Source: Euglena gracilis
Lineage: Eukaryota; Euglenida; Euglenophyceae; Euglenales
Reading direction: 5' to 3'
DNA length: 64,000 nt
NCBI GenBank assembly: GCA_039621445.1
Contig: CP154956.1
Span: 53,485,561 to 53,549,560 of the forward strand
The notes below the pieces were generated by a model that was not told the DNA's origin, ran no database searches, and was given only the letters and a program-made list of their open reading frames with translations. Positions 55,510 to 64,000 of the stretch are shown here, in pieces; position 1 is the stretch's first letter, and every line of letters starts with the position of its first letter. Made by a program: the position numbers and the translations under genes.

Positions 55510-57673
55510 ACACACACTCACTCACTCTCTTTCTCTATCTCTATCTCTCTCGCAACATCTTCCCAGCATGAATGCCAACGTTGGTTGTTGGCAACGGAGA
55601 TAGTCCGACGGACGAAGGGCCCTCAAACAGGAGCAGACCTGTCCAGAAGGATTCTATGGGTGGCTAGCACCCGTGACAGGTATATATGCGGGGCCCCTCG
55701 TGTGAGGGACAGGGGACGCTGGGCGGTTGGGGGAGAGGGGAGGTAAGGAGGACATACCGATAAGTCCACCGCCACCCGGCCTGTGCAGTTTGGGGGGGGG
55801 GGCAACAGAGTGCCCATCTCGGATCATACAATTTTTACCAACCCCCCCCTCGGGGGAAGGGGAAGTAACTCCATTCAAAAAACCAGTCAGTCACTTTCTT
55901 CGGGAAACCAGTCAGTCAATACCCCCGGAGGGGGGGGGGTCGGCCACTCTGGAATCCAAAGGAAAACTGACCAGAAACATGCAAAAAAAAGGCGAAAAAA
56001 ACTTCCGGCGCCTTCGGCGCCCGGTCACTTTAGTGCTTTTTTTTGCCAACCCCCCCTGGGGGGTCCGGGCGAAAAACCAGCCAGTCACTCTGAAAAAGCC
56101 AGTCCCGGGGGGGATCGGCCAGTGACTAATTGATTGTATGTCCCGGATCTGTGGCAGGCGGCTTCAAAATGGATGCCCCCCCACTGCTGGCAGAGGGGGG
56201 GGGGGGCAGAAAGCACAGGTGAGGCGGGGGAAGGGATGGAATAGGGGCCCGACCTCGCCACACCGGCCAAAAGCTCTCCGCGCCCGAGAGGGAAAGGTCA
56301 CCCCTGGGCGAGGGAGGGGCGGCGAGGCAGGGGGGGCGAGGTCAGAGCGATGCCCGGGAACCCTCTGGGCCACGCAGTCCCCGCTGACGCTGGGGGGCCC
56401 CTTTCCGCCGTCGGACCTGTCCAAAGCGGCTCATAGCATAGGTCCAGCCCATCTCGGCGGGCTGGGGCTCGCCCATTCTCGCTGGGAGCGGTGCAGGCGG
56501 GGCAGCCCTGCACACTGTTTCCACACACGCGCGCTCCCCCACCAGGAAGGGATTCCCTCTGAAAACGAACAAAAATATTTCTGTCAAAACTTTTTAGAAA
56601 AAGCCCTTCCATCCTTTAAATTGCAAACGAGACAAAAATAGATATTCTGTCGGTGGCTATTGGACTTTTGTTGCCTTTTTAAAAAAAAAATTGAGTCATT
56701 TTCTTGTGGATTTTACCATTTTTGACCATTTTTGTGAATTCTTTAAGAAAAAAAGAAAAATACAGTCACAATTATTCCATTAAGGAGAGGGAGTGTCAGC
56801 TGGATGTGGCCACCTATTGAGGAACGCCTCAAACTTTATTTCAGCAAAGGATTGTATGATCCCCCCCACTTGTCCAACGACTGGTCTTGTCCAACGACCC
56901 TCCCCCGGTCAAATGCGACGACCTTTCGGAATAAGAAATTCTGAAAGAAACAATAATAATATGGGGTTGCAAGTCACCTTGGGCCAAATTTCCAAACACC
57001 AAATGCGGTGACTGCTCCTCTGCCTGCCTTCCTTCGATGCCTGCTCTTGGCAGTTCACCCAAAAACGTTTGGGAGACCTCACAGAAGGTTGGAGGGTGAG
57101 CGTTGAGCATTCGTCGATGGCAGCTCCGACCTGACCACTGGGCAACGAGGCAAGTTCCCAGGGCACGTTCCCGGGGGCAGCGAAGAAGCGGCCGTCGGAG
57201 CAGAGGTGGGTTGGCGGCGCGATATAGGCGCGTGGGGGACGGCCGTGCATCCATCCACCGCCCGCCAGCATTAGGTGGGTGGACAAAGGGGGGTGCACGG
57301 TGTTTGACTTGAGTTTGAAAGGAAAAGAAAAAAGGGGAAACTCCTTCAGGTTGTGGTCTGCAGTTCAGAGTGCATTGGTTGCAAGAACTGTCGCCAAATC
57401 AAACATTTCCGTTGCAAAATAAAAGTTTTCAAAAGGTGGGTCATAAAAGCACGAGCAGAAATGCTGCCCGGAAGATGACCTTTGAATGGTGGGGATAGTG
57501 GGGAGTCCCGATTAGGAGGAAACACCGAAATTGCAAACCAGCATTCCTTTGGAAACAAAGGAATGCGAGCAGGATTTACCATTTGAGCAGAGCGGACATT
57601 TGTGCATTACTGCGCCAATTAACTTCTCCTCAGCATGCGGAATACCTAGGATGAACAGAGGCAGGACCTGTCG
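53671..57673 (-). CDS. Partial gene: cysteine-rich protein of unknown function
   Basis: Three adjacent exons join in one frame. 57673-57585 (after a GTGCAG acceptor) encodes RQVLPLFILGIPHAEEK...MHKCPLCS. It joins 57197-57083 (DGRFFAAPGNVPWELASL...DECSTLTLQPS) through a junction marked by an 8-base direct repeat, CTCTGCTC. That joins 56558-56417 through a GTGAGG...TTTTCAG intron, giving VCGNSVQGCPACTAPSENG. CxxC pairs followed by G/N recall EGF-like or GCC2/GCC3 extracellular repeats; this is only a resemblance. Possible further exons: 55458-55334 (TTTTTCAG acceptor; GDTEVVFNGVHHTDEWSG), about 54830-54750, and one ending at 53671 before a GTATGC donor (LAVEVLPILRHPPLCDPI). Neither the first nor the last exon was identified; the gene may start beyond 57.7 kb and should end before MLH1 at 52106. 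Confidence 0.4.
54570..54911. repeat. CA and TC microsatellites
   Basis: (CA)n 54573-54642, CA/GCAC mix to 54726, then (TC)n 54857-54911. The segment between may carry one exon of the cysteine-rich gene. Confidence 0.93.
54990..55212. repeat. ACCAGTCAGTCACT-family element
   Basis: Two AAAACCAGTCAGTCACT units (55022 and 55050), a central TTTCCGGCGCCTTCGTGCCA hairpin (55144-55163), and CCCAGTCACTCCGGGGGG at the right end. Confidence 0.6.
55855..56128. repeat. ACCAGTCAGTCACT-family element, second copy nearby
   Basis: Same order as 54990-55212: paired ACCAGTCAGTCACT/AAT units (55880, 55907), a G-run, GGCCACTCTGGAATCCAAAG, a CCGGCGCCTTCGGCGCCCGG hairpin (56003-56022), then AACCAGCCAGTCACT and AGCCAGTCCCGG. 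Confidence 0.65.
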
Positions 57674-58159
57674 CTGCACTCCCGAGGACTGATGGTTGGA
57701 CCCCGGCCAAATTCTGATCCCCTGGCCGGGGACAGGCAGGCCGGTGTTGACTTTGGCGGGCAGGCGTGGCAAGGCTGGGGAGCAGGTCTTAACAGAAAGG
57801 CCCCAGAGGGAGGGAGGGGTCCGTTGGCTGGGAGATCCACTAAACTGGACCGTGCGTCCTCAGAAACCGGTTGGGCGTGAGCCCAGCAAGTTCTGGAGAG
57901 AGTGTACTGTGGACGAGCCCACGTCGAATAGCGCAAAGGAACTTGACTTGTGATAGAGAATGTGAGAGGTCTCACAAATTACAAGCACGACATTAGACAA
58001 AACCAAATTTATTATTTTTCGTTAACTTTTTTGACTAATTTTTTTATTTTTTATTATTAAACCAAATTTTTACAAGCAAACCATCCCCAACCCTAGTCCC
58101 TCAAAATAACCCAGCAGAAGAAGCATCCTTCTGTGGGCTCAAAGAGGCATGAGCCTCCC

Positions 58160-58610
58160 GGAGTGTTTTTAAGCAGGTGGGGGGTTAAAAAAACCCTCAA
58201 TGGAGGCTTGGGTTGAGTGTTGAACTTTGAGCCTCCTCCTGCGGTCCCCCCTGGTACCTTTTGCGGCTGATGGGGGTCCTGGGGAGGGTGGGGATCTGGA
58301 TGGAGGGTCCACCCCCCCCCCTCCAGTTTGGGGAGGGGGTGCCACCCTCCACTCCAATCACAATGAGTGTTCAACCACCGTCGACCACCGCCGTTGCCTG
58401 CAGCATCCAAGAGGTGGGCCGGGCACGCGTTGTGCTGCTGCTGCGTCCCGCAGCCCACGGAGGCAGGCACGGAAAGGAGGGGAAAGGTATAGGCCGGGGA
58501 GGGGAAATGGCCCAGCGTGGGTCGTCTTCTAGTGACCCACGCTAGAAGACGTCAAGGGGTCCAGCTCGAACGTTCGAGCTCGAACATCCTCCAACGGTTA
58601 CCCCCCCCCG
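58160..58610. repeat. Palindrome-rich block with TCCTCCAACGGTTACC end
   Basis: GAGCCTCCTCCTGCGGT (58227) and TCCTCCAACGGTTACCCC (58588) resemble the ends of the AGGAGG palindrome family. Internal inverted pairs: GTGGGTCGTCTTCTAG/CTAGAAGACG (58515-58551) and GAACGTTCGAGCTCGAAC (58567). Confidence 0.45.
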
Positions 58611-58663
58611 GCTTTCCATTCAAGTCTGTGCATGCACTTGCACCCGTGTGGACATAACTACCC

Positions 58664-58975
58664 CCCCCCCCCCGGGAAACTGTCATGCCCGAGAACCTGT
58701 CAGGGTCCCGCCCGGGAAACTGTCAGGGTCCCCGGTACCGTCCAACCTGTCAGTATAGGAAGTTGTCAGGGTCCCCGGTACTGGCCAACCTGTCAGGGTC
58801 ATTTTTCATTGACTTTCCCTTGAAATGCCCTACCCGGGAAACTGTCAGGGTCCCGCCCGGGAAACTGTCAGGGTCCCCGGTACCGGCCAACCTGTCAGTA
58901 TAGGAAGTTGTCAGGGTCCCCGGTACTGGCCAACCTGTCAGGTGACAGTTTCCCGGGGGGGGGGGGGGTAGGTAT
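58664..58975. mobile_element. GGGAAACTGTCAGGGTCC element with tandem subrepeats
   Basis: Outer inverted ends CCCGGGAAACTGTCA (58671) and TGACAGTTTCCCGGG (58942-58956). A roughly 90-bp unit (GGGAAACTGTCAGGGTCCC, CGGTACCG/TGGCCAACCTGTCAG, TATAGGAAGTTGTCAGGGTC) is repeated twice in direct orientation, separated by a 40-bp spacer. No spacer diversity or cas-like genes. Confidence 0.7.
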
Positions 58976-59844
58976 GAGCCCAATAAATTTAATTGATAAA
59001 TTAATTAAATGGGGAGTCATTTGAAGCTGCCATTCCCCCTTCTGTGGCGTATGCCAGCAAGCCACTCAATGAATTTAAAGCAGCAGGGTTGGAAATGAGA
59101 CGTGGGCAGCCTGCCGCTGGCGCAGGCACGATGGCTCATCCAAGACATCAGGAATGCAATGCCGAGCAGAGACGGCGGCTTTCGATCTCAGGGCTTGATA
59201 TCTGTGTTGGAAATCATTTCCCCTTAGGTTCACATTTTTAGGGTGGCCGGGGAGAAAAGAAATTTTGATTGCTGGACGCCCAGGATGGGTCCCCTGTAAT
59301 TTAAGAATTATCCCGGTGAGGTGCAAAAGCAGGAGGAAGCCAAAAAAAAATGTCACAAAAGGCAGTACCGGGCTATAAAAAAACCCAACCACACACATCT
59401 CCAAGGGTGTGGAACCAACCCCTGGAACCCTCGACAGCAAAAACTTTCAAAGAAAAAAAAACAGCCCCCCAGCTTCCTTGCTGGAGCTCCAGCACGAAAG
59501 TGTACCAGGGTTTAGAAGGAATGTGGTTGGGGTTGGGGTGCTATTTATTTGGTGGACCGAGAATTATGCTTCGACCTATGATGGAAACATCAGTAGAAGA
59601 AGGAAAGTTCCATACCATTGTCTGGACCGGAAGAAACGGGACCCCAACTGGGAGTCGCTTAAAGCGGTCGGTGGTGTTTTTGGGCTCCGAAGGGCAGTTG
59701 AGAGCGATAAGAAAGACGTTCAGGGGGACATTTCCAAAATCTCATCGCAAACCACTTCGAGCAGCGGCAGCGTGGTGTGATTGTCCGAACCGCCCTGGCA
59801 ACCGCGGACAGGAAAGGACAGGTGAGCAGGCTTGTGCTTGCTGC

Positions 59845-60895
59845 CGGGCTATAGGGTGCCTGCCCCTAGCAGGCACACCCCCCCCCGGGGGGACCCTTTC
59901 ATTGAAAATGGCCTTTTCCGGGCCCCCGGGACCTTCGGCGCCGGGGTCAGAGGGGGGTGCCTGCTATGGGCAGGCGTCCCCAGAATCCCTGCCCCCCCCC
60001 CCCCCGCAGGGCAGAACGGGAAGGTCTGGTGGGGGGGGGTCGACCCCCCCACCAAATATTCGGATTTGGGGAGGTTGCTGAGGCCACTTATTTTTTGGGG
60101 ATTATTTGGACACAATTTTTGAATTGAGATATTTTTTCTGGGTTTTTGACAGAAATCGAGTTTTCCACACATTTTTTCCGCACATATTTCTGCGGTTTTC
60201 CTTTGTGTGAAAGCATGAGCGTTATTCTGCAGGGATACTCCCACAAATTCGGGAGGTGGGGGGGGGTCGACCCCCCCCACCCACCACAGCATTTTCACCA
60301 ATTCTGGGGAAACGGGGATTTTGGCCAGAAAAAAAATTGAATTTTTTTTTGAAAAAATGAACGGAAAGCACATGGTTTTTGATGGAAAACCACACTTTTT
60401 CACAAAAAAATTCAGGGCTAAAAATTGGTAGTTTTTAGGGGGGGGGGGGGTGAAAAAAACGAAGGGCAAAAAAAGTGGACAAAATTTTGGCACAATCAAA
60501 GTTTACTGACATTTTTTCTTGTTGAAATTTTTTGGACTTTCGATGGCATTTTTTGCTTCAAAAACCTCTCAAAATCAACATTCTGAGAAAATGTTGAATT
60601 TTTGGAAGGTGTGAAAAAATGGGGTTTTGGGTGGTTTTTGGAGGGACCCCCTATATGGGTCCCAAAATGGGTCAAAAAAACACCCGGCGTCAAAAGCGCC
60701 GAAAAATTTTCTCCGGTCTAAAAATTGGTGCTCCCGGAAATACGGGAAGAGGTGGTGGGGGGGTCGATCCCCCACCCACCCACCCACCACCCTGGCTGTT
60801 CGGCCGATTCCCGTTCTGCCCTGCCCCCCCCCCCGGGGGGGTCAGATGGGGTGCTATGGGGTGCCTGCCCCCATGGGGTAGGCACTTGACTAAGC
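59845..60895. mobile_element. About 1.05-kb nested foldback element
   Basis: Outer ends: GGGTGCCTGCCCCTAGCAGG at 59849 and, inverted, GGGTGCCTGCCCCCATGGGG/AGGCAC near 60858-60890. An inner perfect 17-bp inverted repeat is GCAGGGCAGAACGGGAA (60006-60022) against 60808-60824. GGGTCGACCCCCC palindromes occur at 60037, 60265 and 60757. The interior is A/T-rich with two GC hairpins (59932, 60683). No coding potential seen. Confidence 0.7.
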
Positions 60896-63405
60896 ACAAG
60901 CCTGCAGGCGAGACCGTCAGTCATGGAGGCAGGAAGGGGGCGATGGGGGTGGGGGGGGGGGGGGGCAGTGGGCTTGCTGGAGGACAAGGCAGTATGGCCC
61001 TTTGCCCACGGCGGTGAGGGTGGGGGTGGGAGGCGGCTCAGAGGGGGGTGGGGGCGGGTCAGCACGCTGAACGCCATTCCCGCCAGGCAGCTGTTTGGCA
61101 GGCGGTGACCACCATCCAGGGCCCTGCAGGAGGAACAGGAGGCGGGTTGCCAAGGCCCCTCTCCAGGGATGCGGGACATTGGCAGCGTTCACGTCAACAA
61201 GGCAATCCGTGGTGCGGGGTGTTGCATGGGTGTTGAGATGAGCAGCGGTGCCATGGCGGGACGATCCGTGAGGAGATCGACAGCGGAAACGCAATGGCTG
61301 AATGGTAATGGAAACAAACGGGCAAATAGAACTGGGATGGTTGGTGCCATCCGTGACAATCCACCCAGACAGCTTGACAGCCAGACAAGAAGGAAAATAA
61401 GGTTGATCACAAAAGAAAACCATCTGGCTGGGTCATGGCCAAATAAAATACACAACTTCCCAAGCAAACCCCCCTTGTGGTGTCCGTGGGACCAACAGCT
61501 GTCTTGAGACAATCGCTGTGGAGAGGCGGTTGGTGGTCTCTGGCGGACAGGGCACTCCTCTCTGACCCAAACACAGAAAATGCACTTTCCGAATTTCTTT
61601 TGATGCCCATCATATGCCCGGGAATCCCATGGACCGACCACAAAAAGTCACAAAAAAAAAGAATTATAAACCTCAAAAAAAAAAGTAGATTTTGGGGGGG
61701 ATTGCTTAAAAACTCCCTGGACAGGTATCTGCAGGGTTGCGATCCGATCCCGGCTGGCAAATGGAGTGGAGGGCCAAATAACCTTGGTTGGACATTGTTC
61801 ATTCTCCTTGCACTGGAGAAGGTGCGGGAAAATGTCGACATGCATTTGAGAGGGCCTGGCCGGTCTGCCGCGTTTGTGTGCAGTGAGTGCCATGACAGAA
61901 TTGGGCAGGGAGGAGTGCGAACTGCCGGGCGAAAGTTTGCCAAAGGTCAAATTTGAATGACGCCGACACAGGGATGAGAAAGGGGGCGTGAATGCCGTCG
62001 CTGCATGCATCCCTCTCTCTAGCGAACGGTCAGGCAGGCTGGAGGCCGAAGCCACGACCACACCATCGCTGACGGTGAGAGGCGTCACCAACCACTTTGG
62101 AAACGTCAGTCCATCCTACCCCCTCCCAGGGAGGGCTATTCCTCCGTTTTTATCAAAAATGGCAAAAATCAGCCGTTTGTAGGCGGAGCTAATTGCCCAA
62201 CCGATTCTTGCGTTTTTTTGACGTTGTTTGTTAAATGTTTTAAAACCCCCCAAAAGGTGCAAAATTTTAGATCCAGAGGGGTGAGAATCAGCTTTGGGTC
62301 AAAATTTTCTGGGTGTGGTATTGCGCGGTGAACTGCCTCAACAATTTCCGCTCGTGTGTAAATTGTTTGATTTGGGGGTGTATCAGTAGCATTTAAAATG
62401 GGTTGAAAAACACTGACTTTGAATGGGTGTGGCATGCGGCTGTCCATCCGTGATTTATGTTTTTTATGGGATTGGAGAAAAGAATGAATCTCTAGAATAT
62501 TGCAAGCGAATTGTAACCGCCCAAAACGAAACAAGAGGTGTCAGACAACAGAGTTGAATGTTTAGGCGGATAGCCGCATAGAATAAACTTGTGTGCATAT
62601 TACCATCTGAAAGTGAAAACAAAGAATAATTTGCGGATTAGTGCCCACAGTAACACACAGTTGATGGCTTGTGGGAGGCAATCCGACTAATAACAGCTGA
62701 CTTGTCACGCTTGAGCACTGAGGCTTGGTCGACTTTTACGAGTTCGGACAGGGTTTGCAGAGACACAACCAATGAGAGATGGACGGGGACACAGCCGAAA
62801 TGGTGTTGAACCATTTCCTGCTCTGGACAGCAACGCAGGCAACCACGACTCACCCCTCCCCTGCTTTCCTGGCCACACGTTGTATGGCCTTCCTAAGCGA
62901 TGCATCGTAACACAGGTGCATAGACCAGGAGGAGAACAGAAATGCAGGGGTTCTCATAAACCAATCAGGACACTCAGGGCAAGCGCACTCAGCACCACTC
63001 TGCCCAGAACCATTCCTTCTTTACGCAGCCAACCACCTAACCTCATTTTTAATGTTATTCCCAAATCCAGTCCCCTCCGTAAGGGCAGCAACTCTTCTTC
63101 GCAAAAAAATTTTGCGGGCATAACCGCCTAACGCATCTCTTCTAACAACATCTCTTCCAGAAATTACAGCATTCTTTTGGCACATAACGGTGGGGTGTTG
63201 TAAATGGAAACCCACGAAACCCAAACATGCTAAAATTGAAGGAAAAAAATTGGGGCAATTAAATTTATGGCATCAATTTAAAAAAAAAGGAGAGGTGACT
63301 TTGGCCACGGGTCCTTACACAGCAACAGTGAGACCACAAGGACAGAGCAGCGAAGGGGCACTGGGGGAGGAAAGGCTGGGGGGGGTCAGACCAGGAGGGC
63401 GCTGC

Positions 63406-63994
63406 NNNNNNNNNNNNNNNNNNNNNNNNNNNNNNNNNNNNNNNNNNNNNNNNNNNNNNNNNNNNNNNNNNNNNNNNNNNNNNNNNNNNNNNNNNNNNNN
63501 NNNNNNNNNNNNNNNNNNNNNNNNNNNNNNNNNNNNNNNNNNNNNNNNNNNNNNNNNNNNNNNNNNNNNNNNNNNNNNNNNNNNNNNNNNNNNNNNNNNN
63601 NNNNNNNNNNNNNNNNNNNNNNNNNNNNNNNNNNNNNNNNNNNNNNNNNNNNNNNNNNNNNNNNNNNNNNNNNNNNNNNNNNNNNNNNNNNNNNNNNNNN
63701 NNNNNNNNNNNNNNNNNNNNNNNNNNNNNNNNNNNNNNNNNNNNNNNNNNNNNNNNNNNNNNNNNNNNNNNNNNNNNNNNNNNNNNNNNNNNNNNNNNNN
63801 NNNNNNNNNNNNNNNNNNNNNNNNNNNNNNNNNNNNNNNNNNNNNNNNNNNNNNNNNNNNNNNNNNNNNNNNNNNNNNNNNNNNNNNNNNNNNNNNNNNN
63901 NNNNNNNNNNNNNNNNNNNNNNNNNNNNNNNNNNNNNNNNNNNNNNNNNNNNNNNNNNNNNNNNNNNNNNNNNNNNNNNNNNNNNNNNNNNNNN
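63406..63994. other. Assembly gap (589 N)
   Basis: Unresolved bases; only CACGAG follows. The gap is preceded by a G-run (63378-63386), a context likely to break assembly. Confidence 1.
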
Positions 63995-64000
63995 CACGAG

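Larger units (their letters stand above)
57700..63405. other. Region with no confidently assigned gene
   Basis: Apart from the elements at 58160-58610, 58664-58975 and 59845-60895, nothing recognisable. A plus-strand open frame at 61477-61956 contains an FVCSECHDRIG-like stretch and could be an exon, but no splice or family support was found. 62.0-63.4 kb looks non-coding. Confidence 0.4.

Noticed and set aside
58664-58975. Direct repeats resembling a small CRISPR array
   Set aside because: The repeats are subparts of a roughly 90-bp unit with inverted ends, the intervening sequences are themselves repeated, the context is eukaryotic, and no cas genes are present.
61477-61956. Plus-strand frame with a CSEC motif considered as a zinc-binding domain
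   Set aside because: One CxxC alone, no splice signals, and no second pair of ligands; not enough support.

Overview
Eukaryotic nuclear DNA from a protist whose genes are broken into many short GC-rich exons. Most introns are long and full of homopolymer G/C runs, microsatellites and foldback repeats. The best fit is a euglenid alga, inferred from intron structure. Alongside ordinary GT-AG introns, the same genes contain introns with no GT-AG borders, short direct repeats at the splice junctions, and complementary 5' and 3' ends. TTAGGG-type repeats are also present. Dinoflagellates or other introner-bearing algae are less likely alternatives; no rRNA, spliced leader or plastid gene is present to settle it.

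Five genes were reconstructed by joining exons in frame, all on the minus strand. In transcription order: (1) MLH1 mismatch-repair ATPase, 52106 to 40907, with the family's invariant KVFERC-type C-terminus. (2) Only 0.4 kb downstream, an MDC1-like DNA-damage mediator, 40511 to 23058: N-terminal FHA domain, Ser/Pro/acidic linker exons, C-terminal tandem BRCT and a basic tail. (3) A SET-domain methyltransferase of the Rubisco-LSMT/SETD class, 22218 to 16728. (4) A sepiapterin-reductase-like short-chain dehydrogenase, 15232 to 9525, about 250 residues. (5) An mTERF-repeat protein, probably organellar, 5328 to 150. A sixth minus-strand gene encoding a cysteine-rich protein of unknown function is partly visible around 57.7-53.7 kb.

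The two DNA-maintenance genes (MLH1, MDC1-like) are neighbours. No operon-like link is claimed, but co-orientation of all recognisable genes over about 57 kb is notable.

Between exons and genes lie at least eight families of short non-coding elements, each with its own terminal motif (for example TTGGACATAG, TTCGATATAAG, AATAATACCCC, ACCAGTCAGTCACT, AGGAGGCTCTAGAGCCTCCT). They share a plan: G-run and C-run blocks, inverted ends and, in most, a GGCGCC-type hairpin core. An interstitial CCCTAA array lies in intron 1 of the MDC1-like gene. Positions 63406-63994 are unsequenced (N).
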